A stretch of DNA of 64,000 bases from Flavobacterium sedimenticola. Lineage in GTDB: Bacteria > Bacteroidota > Bacteroidia > Flavobacteriales > Flavobacteriaceae. The number at the start of each line of letters is the position of its first letter. The stretch's first letter is position 1. The position numbers and the translations under genes are program-made. Below the pieces are notes generated by a model. It was not told where the DNA came from and did not search any database. It saw only the letters and a list, made by a program, of their open reading frames with translations. Positions 1 through 8,282 of the stretch are shown piece after piece. The stretch covers positions 868,001 to 932,000 of the forward strand of contig NZ_JASGBP010000001.1 in the NCBI RefSeq assembly GCF_030053345.1, read 5' to 3'.

Positions 1-276
1 CTTGAGCATTAATTTATCTATTTGTGCTCTTTCCCAGTTTTTGTTCATAAAACTATCGGTAATCAATACTTTGATGCAATGGAATATAAAAATGAATAAC
101 CAAATCGTAGCGGCCCAAATCCACCAATTGATTTCATCGTGATAGGACAACCAATGATTGGCTACAAATAAAAAAATACTACCGACAAAGAAGATAATGA
201 AATGAATAAACAAATGTTTTTTTTGTTTGATTCGATTTCTGGCATATTCGTACAATTCGTGTTGGTTAGGTTCCAT
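1..276 (-). CDS. 2TM domain-containing protein (partial, C-terminus outside window)
   Basis: The first 92 codons read leftward off the window edge from an ATG at 276. The protein starts MEPNQHELYEYARNRIKQKK and has two strongly hydrophobic stretches at about residues 24-41 and 54-70, joined by a short tryptophan-rich link (NWWIWAATIW). A charged tail follows. This is the layout of the 2TM domain found alone, or fused to LytTR or histidine-kinase modules, in flavobacteria. The missing C-terminus prevents deciding which. It is an inner-membrane protein; its function is not shown by the sequence. It is divergent from the gene at 515. Confidence 0.75.
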   Translation of the reverse strand, partial: MEPNQHELYEYARNRIKQKKHLFIHFIIFFVGSIFLFVANHWLSYHDEINWWIWAATIWLFIFIFHCIKVLITDSFMNKNWERAQIDKLMLK

Positions 277-454
277 AAAGCGAAATTTGTGGCTTAAAGG
301 TAAAATTTATTTTTAAATTGATAAAATTCCTTTTTGGGATAATGCAGTACGAAACCGTTTTCTTAATTGGGAGTATAAAATTAAATGGGTGTTAAATTGT
401 AAATCTTCTTCGAAAAGGGTGCTGATTTTAGCAATCTCGTAAAAGTTATTCGCC

Positions 455-487
455 TTGTAAAAGATAAAAAAAAATGACTTTACTTTG
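455..487 (+). promoter_or_regulatory. Candidate Bacteroidota promoter for the CBM48 gene
   Basis: TTG at 455-457, a 22-base spacer, then TTACTTTG at 480-487. The box differs at one position from the flavobacterial -7 consensus TAnnTTTG. The same box with a 20-base spacer lies upstream of the SAM-I riboswitch at 31671-31701. Confidence 0.45.
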
Positions 488-514
488 TTGCAGTAATCTA
501 TAAATGAATTAGTT

Positions 515-811
515 ATGGCGATTAAGAAACAAGTTATAAAAACAAAACCGGTTGTTAAAGTTACGTTTTCAATCGAAGCAAAAGAGGCAAATACGGCTGC
601 CGTAATTGGCGATTTTAACAACTGGAATCCGGCGGAAGGCGCATTGGCTAAATTAAAAAACGGCACTTTCAAAGCGACTTTTGATTTGCCTAAAGACAAC
701 TCTTTTGAGTTTAAATATTTAGTGGATGGTTCGTATGTGAACGATCCGGAGGCCGACCGTTATGCCTATAACGAGTTTGCCGGTTCAGAAAATAGTGTGG
801 TTACACTATAG
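515..811 (+). CDS. Stand-alone CBM48 / isoamylase early-set domain protein
   Basis: A 98-residue protein made almost entirely of one domain. After a basic N-terminus comes VKVTFSIEAKEANTAAVIGD, then FNNWNP, and later FEFKYLVDG and NDPEADRY. These are the hallmarks of the glycogen-binding early-set (CBM48, AMPK-beta-like) fold. There is no signal peptide, so it is cytoplasmic. In flavobacteria such single-domain proteins are common and lack an assigned partner; binding of alpha-glucan is inferred from the family. It is monocistronic, with its own promoter and a strong shared terminator just downstream. An open frame antisense to it (313-699) is a shadow. Confidence 0.85.
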   Translation: MAIKKQVIKTKPVVKVTFSIEAKEANTAAVIGDFNNWNPAEGALAKLKNGTFKATFDLPKDNSFEFKYLVDGSYVNDPEADRYAYNEFAGSENSVVTL

Positions 812-828
812 GTTTTAGTTTTGGTTAG

Positions 829-858
829 AAAAAACGCCTTGAGTATTCAAGGCGTTTT
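829..858. terminator. Bidirectional intrinsic terminator between CBM48 gene and thyA
   Basis: The arm AAAACGCCTTGA and its complement TCAAGGCGTTTT enclose a short loop and carry T-runs on both strands. The two flanking genes converge on it, so it can end both transcripts. Confidence 0.85.
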
Positions 859-863
859 TTATT

Positions 864-1688
864 TTATACTGCAACCGCTCCTTTAATATGCGGATGCGGA
901 TCGTAATCTACCAAAGTGAAATCCTCAAACGTAAAGTCGAATATATTTTTCACATTTGGATTCAAGATCATTTTTGGAAGCGGTCTAGGCTCGCGCGACA
1001 ATTGCAATGCCACTTGTTCGAAATGGTTGTTGTAAATGTGTGCGTCGCCAAACGTATGAATGAATTCGCCCACTTGCAAATCACAAACCTGCGCAATCAT
1101 CATGGTAAACAAAGCATACGAGGCAATGTTAAACGGAACGCCTAAGAAAATGTCAGCACTTCTTTGGTACAGTTGACACGACAGTTTTCCGTCGGCCACA
1201 TAAAACTGAAAGAAGGCATGACACGGCGGTAAAGCCGCTTTTCCGTTGGCTACATTTTCGGCAAACGATTTGGAAGTGTCCGGTAAAACCGAAGGATTCC
1301 AAGCCGAAACCAACATGCGTCGGCTGTTGGGATTGGTCTTTAAGGTTTCAATCAGTTCCGAGATTTGGTCAATTTCTTCGCTGTTCCAGTTGCGCCATTG
1401 GTGGCCGTATACCGGTCCCAAATCGCCGTTCTCATCGGCCCATTCGTCCCAAATTCGTACGCCGTTTTCTTTTAAATAACCAATGTTGGTGTCTCCTTTT
1501 AAAAACCAAAGCAATTCGTAAATAATCGATTTTAAATGCAGTTTTTTGGTGGTTACCATGGGGAAGCCTTCGCTTAAATCAAATCGCATTTGGTAGCCGA
1601 ACACACTTTTGGTTCCGGTTCCGGTTCGGTCCCCTTTTTGACAACCGTTTTCTAAAACGTGTCGCATTAAATCGTGGTATTGCTTCAT
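864..1688 (-). CDS. thyA: Thymidylate synthase
   Basis: 274 residues, close to the usual bacterial ThyA length. It converts dUMP to dTMP using methylene-tetrahydrofolate as carbon donor and reductant. The catalytic cysteine is Cys156 in [12 protein letters not shown]. Also visible are the phosphate-binding arginine region [11 protein letters not shown] near residue 21, the [12 protein letters not shown] stretch near 121, and [20 protein letters not shown]. The ATG at 1688 gives the family's normal N-terminus. It lies downstream of the nuclease gene at 1762 on the same strand; the 73 bp between them are filled by 7-bp repeats. Confidence 0.97.
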   Translation of the reverse strand: MKQYHDLMRHVLENGCQKGDRTGTGTKSVFGYQMRFDLSEGFPMVTTKKLHLKSIIYELLWFLKGDTNIGYLKENGVRIWDEWADENGDLGPVYGHQWRNWNSEEIDQISELIETLKTNPNSRRMLVSAWNPSVLPDTSKSFAENVANGKAALPPCHAFFQFYVADGKLSCQLYQRSADIFLGVPFNIASYALFTMMIAQVCDLQVGEFIHTFGDAHIYNNHFEQVALQLSREPRPLPKMILNPNVKNIFDFTFEDFTLVDYDPHPHIKGAVAV

Positions 1689-1691
1689 TGG

Positions 1692-1756
1692 GTTGTAAGT
1701 TTTATGTTGTAAGTTCTAGGTTTTAAATTGTTTAACATACAACTTATAACCTAGAA
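1692..1756. repeat. 7-bp tandem repeat array upstream of thyA
   Basis: The stretch divides exactly into heptamers. On the + strand five GTTNNNN units (1692-1726) are followed by one irregular unit and then AACATAC, AACTTAT and AACCTAG (1734-1754). The two halves are inverted, so TTCTAGGTT and AACCTAGAA can pair. In thyA transcript orientation the AAC-type units end directly at the start codon. See the heptad finding. Confidence 0.8.
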
Positions 1757-1761
1757 TTTTT

Positions 1762-2385
1762 TTACGATTCGCGTTTGGAAATTTCGTCTCTTATTTTCGC
1801 TGCTTTTTCGTAATCTTCGTCCTGAACGGCTTTTTCCAAAGCGTCGTGGAGTTCGGAAAGACTCATGCTTACATAGGTGTCTCCGGCCTTGCCTTCGCTA
1901 TCCAAACCAAAGGTTTCGGGTGTGGAAAGTACGCCTTCGTCATCGTCGTTGGTATCAGTTTCCGTCGGACTCGGATTCAAATAAATGCCGGCTTTGTCCA
2001 AAATATTTTTGTACGTAAAAATCGGGGCATTGAATCGCAGGGCTAAAGCGATGGCATCGGAAGTCCGGGCATCGATGATTTCTTCTATTTTATCGCGTTC
2101 GCAGATGATGCTCGAGTAGAAAACACCGTCGACCAATTTGTGGATAATGACTTGTTTCACTACGATATCAAAGCGGTCGGCAAAGCTCTTGAATAAATCG
2201 TGGGTTAACGGACGCGGCGGTTTAATTTCTTTTTCTAAGGCGATGGCTATGGATTGTGCCTCGAAAGCACCGATGACAATAGGCAGTTTTCTTTCGCCGT
2301 CTACTTCATTTAAAATTAAGGCGTACGCACCGTTTTGCGTTTGGCTGTACGATATTCCCTTTATGGTTAGTTTTACTAAACTCAT
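1762..2385 (-). CDS. Bifunctional nuclease family protein with C-terminal UVR motif
   Basis: 207 residues. The first ~135 form the BFN (DUF151) domain: MSLVKLTIKGISYSQTQNGA, then LPIVIGAFEAQSIA and IDARTSDAIALALRFNAPIF are the conserved family blocks. A linker rich in Asp, Glu and Thr follows. The last ~37 residues (LHDALEKAVQDEDYEKAAKI) are a UVR (UvrB/UvrC-like) helical hairpin. This BFN-UVR fusion is the normal Bacteroidota form. The founding family members act on RNA and DNA; the in vivo role here is unknown. It is followed on the same strand by thyA. Confidence 0.88.
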   Translation of the reverse strand: MSLVKLTIKGISYSQTQNGAYALILNEVDGERKLPIVIGAFEAQSIAIALEKEIKPPRPLTHDLFKSFADRFDIVVKQVIIHKLVDGVFYSSIICERDKIEEIIDARTSDAIALALRFNAPIFTYKNILDKAGIYLNPSPTETDTNDDDEGVLSTPETFGLDSEGKAGDTYVSMSLSELHDALEKAVQDEDYEKAAKIRDEISKRES

Positions 2386-2472
2386 TTTAGCTCTTAGATT
2401 GCTGGTATTAGTTTTAGACTTTGAATTGAATCATTGACACAAAGTTTCCCGACATTCAATACAAAACCTTCA

Positions 2473-2564
2473 TAGCCCTGACAGGAGTGGAAATACTTTT
2501 TGTTTTGTACTTCGACAGGCTCAGTATGACAAAACAAAAAGATTGCAACGTATGGCAGGAATAC
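2473..2564 (+). repeat. Dispersed palindromic element, copy A
   Basis: It starts TAGCCCTGACAGGAGTGGAA and ends with AAAAAGATTGCAACG and a GGCAGGAATAC tail. The centre is an inverted repeat (TTTTTGTTTTGT and ACAAAACAAAAA) whose loop holds ACTTCGACAGGCTCAG, a second small repeat also present at 31866 and 31955. It lies in the 283-bp gap between the nuclease and etfA. Confidence 0.7.
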
Positions 2565-2610
2565 GGACTGCAAAGTAACAAAAACTTTTCGCTTCTTAAA
2601 ATGGATGTCA

Positions 2611-2649
2611 TAAAAAAAGAGCCGCTAAAATTAGTTTTAACGACTCTTT
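2611..2649 (-). terminator. Intrinsic terminator of etfA
   Basis: Read on the minus strand, AAAGAGTCGTTAAAAC pairs with TTTTAGCGGCTCTTT (two G-U type mismatches) and a run of Ts follows. It lies 20 bp past the etfA stop codon. Confidence 0.8.
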
Positions 2650-2668
2650 GTTAGGGATTATTAAAAGC

Positions 2669-3637
2669 TTACGCGTTTTGTGCTTTAAAGGCAGCCAGTT
2701 TTTCGGTTAATCTTGGTAAAATATCGAAAGCATCGCCTACGATTCCGTAATCGGCTACTTTGAAGAACGGCGCTTCCGGATCACTGTTGATAACCACTTT
2801 TACCTTGGAAGAGTTGATGCCGGCGATATGCTGAATGGCACCCGAAATGCCTACGGCAATGTAGAGGTTGGTCGCTACCGGTTTTCCGGTTTGTCCTACG
2901 TGCTCGCTGTGAGGTCTCCAACCCAAATCGGATACCGGTTTGGAGCAAGCGGTGGCTGCTCCTAATACAGTAGCCAGTTCTTCTAACATACCCCAGTTTT
3001 CCGGTCCTTTTAAGCCACGACCTCCGGATACCACGATATCGGCATCGGCGATGGTTACTTTTCCGGTTGTTTTTTCTACGGAAGCTACTTTTACGTTAAA
3101 ATCGGCTTCGTTTAAACTTGGTACGAAATCTTCTTCAGCGGCTGAAGCAGTGCTTTCAAAAACCCCGTACGAGTTTTTGGCCAAGCTCAATACTTTAACA
3201 TCGGTAGTGATTTCGGTGATGTTGAACGCCTTGTTGGAGAAAGCGGTTCTTTTTACCTGGAATGGTGAAGTGCTCACCGGTAAACCTACTACGTTAGAGG
3301 CAAATCCGGCGTCTAACCCTACCGCTACCAATGGTGCCATATACAAACTATCGGTTGTAGAAGACAATAAAATTACTTTGGCGCCTTCTTTTTGAGCGGC
3401 TTGTTTGACTACATCAGCGTAGGCTTTGGCGTTAAAGTTGGCCAATTTATCGTTGGTTACTTTTAATACTTTATCTACACCGTATTTCGATAAATCGGAT
3501 ACGTTTCCGGCGTTTACTGTTACAGCCGTAACAGTGGTGCCTAAGGTTTCGGCTACTTTTTTGGCATACGACGCTAATTCAAAAGCTACTTTTTTGAATT
3601 TTCCGTCGGCCGATTCTGCGTATATTAATAATGACAT
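2669..3637 (-). CDS. etfA: Electron transfer flavoprotein alpha subunit
   Basis: 322 residues, the usual length. It holds the redox FAD of the ETF heterodimer, which takes electrons from acyl-CoA dehydrogenases and passes them to the respiratory chain. The C-terminal FAD-binding domain is clear: VSGGRGLKGPENWGMLEELA, then ACSKPVSDLGWRPHSEHVGQ, TGKPVATNLYIAVGISGAIQ and VVINSDPEAPFFKVADYGIV. The N-terminal part (1-190) is the Rossmann-like ETF domain. It is second in the etfB-etfA operon; the 72-bp gap contains 7-bp repeats. Confidence 0.96.
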   Translation of the reverse strand: MSLLIYAESADGKFKKVAFELASYAKKVAETLGTTVTAVTVNAGNVSDLSKYGVDKVLKVTNDKLANFNAKAYADVVKQAAQKEGAKVILLSSTTDSLYMAPLVAVGLDAGFASNVVGLPVSTSPFQVKRTAFSNKAFNITEITTDVKVLSLAKNSYGVFESTASAAEEDFVPSLNEADFNVKVASVEKTTGKVTIADADIVVSGGRGLKGPENWGMLEELATVLGAATACSKPVSDLGWRPHSEHVGQTGKPVATNLYIAVGISGAIQHIAGINSSKVKVVINSDPEAPFFKVADYGIVGDAFDILPRLTEKLAAFKAQNA

Positions 3638-3646
3638 GATTTTTTT

Positions 3647-3715
3647 GTTTTAAGTTGTACGTTCGGAGTTGTAGGTTAAGAACTGCCTACTGTGACTGAA
3701 CACTGAATACTAAAT
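3647..3715. repeat. 7-bp tandem repeat array upstream of etfA
   Basis: The region divides into heptamers: GTTTTAA, GTTGTAC, GTTCGGA, GTTGTAG and GTTAAGA, then ACTGCCT, ACTGTGA, CTGAACA, CTGAATA and CTAAATT. In the transcript the GTT-type units read as AAC-type units and end nine bases before the etfA ATG. The last unit overlaps the etfB stop codon. Confidence 0.75.
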
Positions 3716-4456
3716 TACCTTTGCTTCGTTGTGTAAGGCATTGATTAAGCCGTCTAAATCGTCGGCAGCAAATAATTTTACAGCCGATTTTGGTGCCGGT
3801 TTTTCAAATTTCACCGCTTTGGTATTGTTATTGGCGCCTACCGGTTCTAATACCGTTAAGACTTTGGTACGAGCTGTCATGATGCCGCGCATGTTCGGGA
3901 TGCGTAAGTCTTTTTCTTCTACCAACCCTTTTTGACCGCCAATCACCAATGGTAAAGCAGCGGAGATGGTTTCTTTACCGCCGTCAATTTCACGAGCTGC
4001 TTTGGCTGTGTTACCCTCGATGGTTAATTCGGTACAAGAGTTCACAAAGTTGTAATCCAACAAACCGGCTAACATTCCCGGAACCATACCGCCGTTGTAG
4101 TCTAACGATTCTTTGCCGCAAATCACCAAGTCATATTGTCCTTGTTTTACCACTTCGGCCAATTGTTTGGCTACAAAAAAACCGTCGGTTGGCGTAGCGT
4201 TCACGCGAATGGCTTCGTTAGCACCAATGGCCAATGCTTTTCTGAGTGTTGGTTCCGTGTCGGGTCCGCCTACGTTGACCACTGTAACGTTGGCACCTTG
4301 TTGTTCTTGAAACCAAATGGCACGTGTCAAGCCAAATTCGTCATTTGGATTGATAACGTATTGAACGCCGTTTGTATCAAATTCGGTATCACCATTCACG
4401 AAGTTAATTTTAGACGTGGTGTCCGGCACGTGACTGATGCAAACTAATATTTTCAT
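3710..4456 (-). CDS. etfB: Electron transfer flavoprotein beta subunit
   Basis: 248 residues. It is the partner of EtfA and binds AMP. Family marks are MKILVCISHVPDTTSKINFV at the start, INPNDEFGLTRAIWFQEQ, the nucleotide-binding block GKESLDYNGGMVPGMLAGLL near residue 115, and IPNMRGIMTARTKVL. It is first gene of etfBA and divergent from pdhB across 229 bp. A candidate -7 box (TACTTTTA, one mismatch) lies just upstream of its ATG on the minus strand. Confidence 0.96.
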   Translation of the reverse strand: MKILVCISHVPDTTSKINFVNGDTEFDTNGVQYVINPNDEFGLTRAIWFQEQQGANVTVVNVGGPDTEPTLRKALAIGANEAIRVNATPTDGFFVAKQLAEVVKQGQYDLVICGKESLDYNGGMVPGMLAGLLDYNFVNSCTELTIEGNTAKAAREIDGGKETISAALPLVIGGQKGLVEEKDLRIPNMRGIMTARTKVLTVLEPVGANNNTKAVKFEKPAPKSAVKLFAADDLDGLINALHNEAKVI

Positions 4457-4512
4457 TGTGTTATGATTAAAAATTTCAGAGCGTAAAAGTATAAAATATA
4501 TTTCTAATTTTT

Positions 4513-4526
4513 GTATGCTCGCATAC
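4513..4526. promoter_or_regulatory. Short palindrome in the etfB/pdhB divergent region
   Basis: GTATGC and GCATAC are perfect inverted half-sites separated by TC. The site lies between the two divergent start codons. Its symmetry and place suggest a protein-binding operator, but nothing identifies the regulator. Confidence 0.3.
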
Positions 4527-4641
4527 TATTTTTTCAATTTTCAATCGATTTCGTAGGATGTGAAAAAGAGAATTGATAAAAAGGCATAAGAATAGGCTAT
4601 TAAATAAGGTTTAGAAATGTTTTTTAATCGTTTTTAATTTT

Positions 4642-4649
4642 TATTTTTG
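4642..4649 (+). promoter_or_regulatory. -7 promoter box of pdhB
   Basis: TATTTTTG matches TAnnTTTG. It predicts a transcript start near 4655, leaving about 30 bases of leader before the ATG at 4686. It also shows that the in-frame TTG at 4647 lies inside the promoter and is not the start codon. Confidence 0.6.
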
Positions 4650-4685
4650 CCTTTCAAAAATATTGACAGTAACAGAATTCAACAT

Positions 4686-5663
4686 ATGAGAACGATACAA
4701 TTTAGAGAAGCGGTTGCCGAAGCCATGAGCGAAGAAATGCGTCGCGATGAATCAGTTTATTTAATGGGGGAAGAAGTAGCCGAGTACAACGGAGCTTACA
4801 AAGCCTCTAAAGGAATGTTGGATGAATTTGGTCCGAAAAGAGTCATTGATACACCTATTGCCGAACTTGGTTTTGCCGGAATTGCGGTAGGTTCTGCGAT
4901 GAACGGTTGTCGTCCTATTGTAGAGTATATGACTTTCAATTTCTCTTTGGTAGGAATTGATCAGATTATCAATAACGCCGCCAAAATGCGTCAGATGTCG
5001 GGCGGACAATTCCCGATGCCGATGGTGTTTCGCGGACCGACGGCTTCTGCCGGTCAGTTAGGAGCGACACACTCGCAAGCCTTTGAAAATTGGTTTGCCA
5101 ACACGCCGGGATTGAAAGTAGTGGTGCCGTCTACGCCTTATGATGCCAAAGGATTATTGAAATCGGCCATTCGTGATAACGATCCGGTAATCTTTATGGA
5201 ATCGGAGCAAATGTACGGTGATAAAGGCGAAGTGCCCGAAGAAGAATACACCATTCCGTTAGGCGTGGCCGATATCAAAAGAGCCGGAACCGATGTGACC
5301 ATCGTATCTTTCGGAAAAATTATTAAAGAAGCCTATACAGCCGCTGATGAGTTAGCTAAAGAAGGCATCTCGTGTGAGATTATCGATTTGAGAACCGTTC
5401 GTCCTATGGATTATGATGCGATTATCAATTCGGTGAAAAAAACCAATCGTTTGGTGGTTTTAGAAGAAGCTTGGCCTTTTGCCAGTGTGGCTTCTGAAAT
5501 AACCTATATGGTACAAGAGCGTGCTTTCGATTATTTGGATGCGCCGATTCAAAGAATTACTACTGCTGATACACCGGCACCGTATTCGCCAACCTTATTA
5601 AAAGAATGGTTGCCTAATGCGGACGACGTAATAAAAGCCGTAAAAAAAGTAACATATAAATAA
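4686..5663 (+). CDS. pdhB: Pyruvate dehydrogenase E1 component beta subunit
   Basis: 325 residues from the ATG at 4686 (MRTIQFREAVAEAMSEEMRR). With E1 alpha it decarboxylates pyruvate using thiamine diphosphate and passes the acetyl unit to E2. Visible are GEEVAEYNGAYKASKGMLDE, RVIDTPIAELGFAGIAVGSA (with the ThDP-contacting glutamate region), the MTFNFSLVGIDQIINNAAKM helix and the C-terminal transketolase domain (VSFGKIIKEAYTAADELAKE, IDLRTVRPMD, VVLEEAWPFASVASEI). E1 alpha and E2 are not adjacent, which I recall as usual in flavobacteria. Confidence 0.92.
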   Translation: MRTIQFREAVAEAMSEEMRRDESVYLMGEEVAEYNGAYKASKGMLDEFGPKRVIDTPIAELGFAGIAVGSAMNGCRPIVEYMTFNFSLVGIDQIINNAAKMRQMSGGQFPMPMVFRGPTASAGQLGATHSQAFENWFANTPGLKVVVPSTPYDAKGLLKSAIRDNDPVIFMESEQMYGDKGEVPEEEYTIPLGVADIKRAGTDVTIVSFGKIIKEAYTAADELAKEGISCEIIDLRTVRPMDYDAIINSVKKTNRLVVLEEAWPFASVASEITYMVQERAFDYLDAPIQRITTADTPAPYSPTLLKEWLPNADDVIKAVKKVTYK

Positions 5664-5721
5664 AAGGATAGTCTAACGGGAATTTTAGTGAATACAATTT
5701 ACTGAAAGTCTCAAATACGAT

Positions 5722-5753
5722 TTGTCGAACTGTTTATAAATAAACTATATTTG
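5722..5753 (+). promoter_or_regulatory. Promoter of the DUF5686 gene, nested with a terminator
   Basis: TTG at 5722-5724, a 21-base spacer and a perfect TATATTTG box at 5746-5753. Transcription should begin near 5757-5760, which is inside the 5' arm of the terminator hairpin at 5754-5790. Confidence 0.7.
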
Positions 5754-5790
5754 AAACTTCATCCGATGTAAAAAGATGAAGTTTTTTTTT
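5754..5790 (+). terminator. Intrinsic terminator in front of the DUF5686 gene
   Basis: AAACTTCATC (5754-5763) pairs perfectly with GATGAAGTTT (5775-5784), followed by a T-run to 5790. It would stop readthrough from pdhB. Initiation from the promoter box at 5746-5753 would drop most of the 5' arm, so the downstream gene's own transcript could escape it. Confidence 0.75.
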
Positions 5791-5793
5791 GCC

Positions 5794-8280
5794 ATGAAGA
5801 AACTATTTTTATTCTCTCTGTTTTGGATTACAGCTGTTACGGCACTTCACGCTCAAACTAAGGTGAGCGGTATGGTGGTAGATAACACGAACCAACCGGT
5901 TCCTTTTGCCAATATTGTTTTTAAAGGAGCCAAAACCGGCGGTGTCGTGTCTAATGAAGACGGACGCTTTTATATCGAATCGCCCGAAAATTACACGGCT
6001 ATTGTAGTGTCATTTGTCGGTTTTCCGAACAAAGAAGTAAAATTGCCCAAGCAGGTCAACTACGATTTTAAAGTGGTGATGAGCGAAGGCAATAACCTGA
6101 AAGAAGTAGTGGTTTATGCCGGAAAAACCTCCAAAAAGAACAATCCGGCACTCGATATTTTGAGAAAAATATGGGAACGCCGTCGAAAAAACGGACTCAA
6201 AATGTTCAAGCAATACCAATACGAAAAGTATGAAAAGGTAGAGTTTGACATGAATACCATAGACAGTGCCTTTATGAAAAGTAAAATTTTCAAAGGGATG
6301 GAGTTTGTCTTCAAAAACATCGATACTTCGCGTGTGACTGGGAAAACCTATTTGCCGATTTTTATCAACGAATCGCTCTCTGATTTTTACGGCGATAATG
6401 AAACTAAAAAGACCAAAGAAATTCTCAAAGCCAATAAAAACTCCGGTTTGGGCAATGGTGATGGGGTGAATATGTTTATCAAAGATTTGTACAACGACTT
6501 TGATATTTATGACAATTACCTCAATTTTTTTGACAAAAGTTTTACCAGTCCGCTTTCCAAAACCGGTATCGACGTGTATAATTATGTGTTGGCAGACACG
6601 GCGGTTATCGATAACAAACTTTGTTACAATATTGTGTTTTATCCCAGACGTAAAAACGAGCTTACGTTTAAAGGGGATTTTTGGGTAAATGACACCACTT
6701 TTGCTATCAAAACCATCAATATGGCGGTGACCAAGAGCGCCAACATCAACTGGGTAAAAGATATTTACATCGAACAGGAGTATGAAGTGTTGAACGATTC
6801 GGTGTTTTTGCCGACACGCGACTACATGATGTCCGACTTCGCACTCAATAAAAAAGAGAAGTCAAAAGGCGTGTATGGGAAACGAACCACCTTATACCGC
6901 AATTTTAAATTCAATGAAAAGAAGCCGGAAAAATTCTTTAAAGAAGAAGTCAACTACATAGACAATTCGGTTTACAATAAAAACGATGAATTTTGGGAAG
7001 AAAACCGCTTCGAAAAGCTCAGTAAAGACGAAAAGGGAATCTACAAAATGATTGATACTTTAAAAACGGTAAAACGATTCAAGCAGATTTACAGTTTGGC
7101 CGAAATTTTAGGTAGTGGTTATATCAATTGGGGCAAATTTGATTATGGTCCGATTTTCTCTACGGTTGGGTTTAACGAAGTAGAAGGTTGGCGTTTACGT
7201 GCCGGAGGGCGAACCTATTTTGGCCCGAATGATTTGTGGCGTTTGCAAGGATATACCGCCTACGGATTTGACGACAATAAGTTCAAATACGGCATGTCGG
7301 GGAAATGGATGATCGACAAAAAAAATCGCATCATTATTTCGGGAGGAAACCGCAGAGATGTGGAGCAAATCGGTGCCAGTTTAACGACTACCAATGATGT
7401 TTTGGGACGAAGTTACGCTTCCTCGGGATTATTTACCACGGGTGCCAACGGGAAACTAACCAACATCAATTTGAGTACTTTGGCGGTTGAAATGGAGCCG
7501 GTGAAAAATTTAACCCTCCAATTAGGGTTCTCTTACCGAACGCTCGAATCGGCATCAGATACATTCTCGTTAGATTATTATACCGATGATACGTTTACCA
7601 GTACCGCTTCGGAAGTCAAACAATCAGAAGTAAATTTTCAAATAGAGTTTACACCGAAACGCAAAACGATTGGTTACGGCGTGGAACGACGAGAAATCGA
7701 CAGCCCGTACAGTCGTTTCTTTATCAACTACAGCCAAGGTTTTAAAGGATTTATCGATAGCGATTTTGATTACCAAAAAATTCAATTGTATTACAAGCAA
7801 CCGATTGTTATCGGAGCCATTGGACGATCGAATTTCACCATGGAATTGGGTAAAACCTTTGGTCAAATTCCGTTAGGGTTGATGAGTGTGGTGCCCGGAA
7901 ATCAAACGTATTTTATCATCGACAACACGTTTAACAATTTAAATTTTTACGAGTTTGTTGCTGATACCTATGCTACTTTCCAATGGCAGCATAATTTTCA
8001 AGGTAAAATTTTTGCCCGAATTCCGGGAATTCGCAAGTTAAACCTTCGCGAAATCATCGGTATCAAAGGCGTTTACGGAACCGTGTCTGATGAAAACAGA
8101 GCGATTAATGCCTCCGGATTGGTGTACCAAGCGCCCGAGAAACCCTATTGGGAATACAATGCAGGAATCGGAAACATCTTTAAAGTATTCCGTTTGGATT
8201 TTGCATGGCGTGGCAACTACCGCAATTTGCCGGATACCCATAATTTTACCATCAAAGGTTCGTTCGGATTTTATTTCTAA
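5794..8280 (+). CDS. DUF5686 / carboxypeptidase-regulatory-like outer membrane protein
   Basis: 828 residues from ATG 5794; the ATG at 5776 is inside the terminator hairpin and less likely. A signal peptide (KKLFLFSLFWITAVTALHAQ) ends near residue 20. A carboxypeptidase D regulatory-like domain follows (VSGMVVDNTNQPVPFANIVF to about residue 105). The rest matches the DUF5686 layout: a basic region ending in a long set of alternating aromatic beta strands, with a terminal aromatic residue (GSFGFYF) typical of an outer-membrane barrel. No TonB plug is seen. Function is unknown. The alkylation glycosylase gene starts 2 bp after its stop. Confidence 0.82.
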   Translation: MKKLFLFSLFWITAVTALHAQTKVSGMVVDNTNQPVPFANIVFKGAKTGGVVSNEDGRFYIESPENYTAIVVSFVGFPNKEVKLPKQVNYDFKVVMSEGNNLKEVVVYAGKTSKKNNPALDILRKIWERRRKNGLKMFKQYQYEKYEKVEFDMNTIDSAFMKSKIFKGMEFVFKNIDTSRVTGKTYLPIFINESLSDFYGDNETKKTKEILKANKNSGLGNGDGVNMFIKDLYNDFDIYDNYLNFFDKSFTSPLSKTGIDVYNYVLADTAVIDNKLCYNIVFYPRRKNELTFKGDFWVNDTTFAIKTINMAVTKSANINWVKDIYIEQEYEVLNDSVFLPTRDYMMSDFALNKKEKSKGVYGKRTTLYRNFKFNEKKPEKFFKEEVNYIDNSVYNKNDEFWEENRFEKLSKDEKGIYKMIDTLKTVKRFKQIYSLAEILGSGYINWGKFDYGPIFSTVGFNEVEGWRLRAGGRTYFGPNDLWRLQGYTAYGFDDNKFKYGMSGKWMIDKKNRIIISGGNRRDVEQIGASLTTTNDVLGRSYASSGLFTTGANGKLTNINLSTLAVEMEPVKNLTLQLGFSYRTLESASDTFSLDYYTDDTFTSTASEVKQSEVNFQIEFTPKRKTIGYGVERREIDSPYSRFFINYSQGFKGFIDSDFDYQKIQLYYKQPIVIGAIGRSNFTMELGKTFGQIPLGLMSVVPGNQTYFIIDNTFNNLNFYEFVADTYATFQWQHNFQGKIFARIPGIRKLNLREIIGIKGVYGTVSDENRAINASGLVYQAPEKPYWEYNAGIGNIFKVFRLDFAWRGNYRNLPDTHNFTIKGSFGFYF

Positions 8281-8282
8281 TC

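Noticed and set aside
313..699. 128-codon antisense frame over the CBM48 gene
   Set aside because: It lies opposite a clear CBM48 domain and is explained as its shadow.
4647..4685. TTG start for PdhB
   Set aside because: It lies inside the -7 promoter box; the ATG at 4686 gives the family N-terminus.
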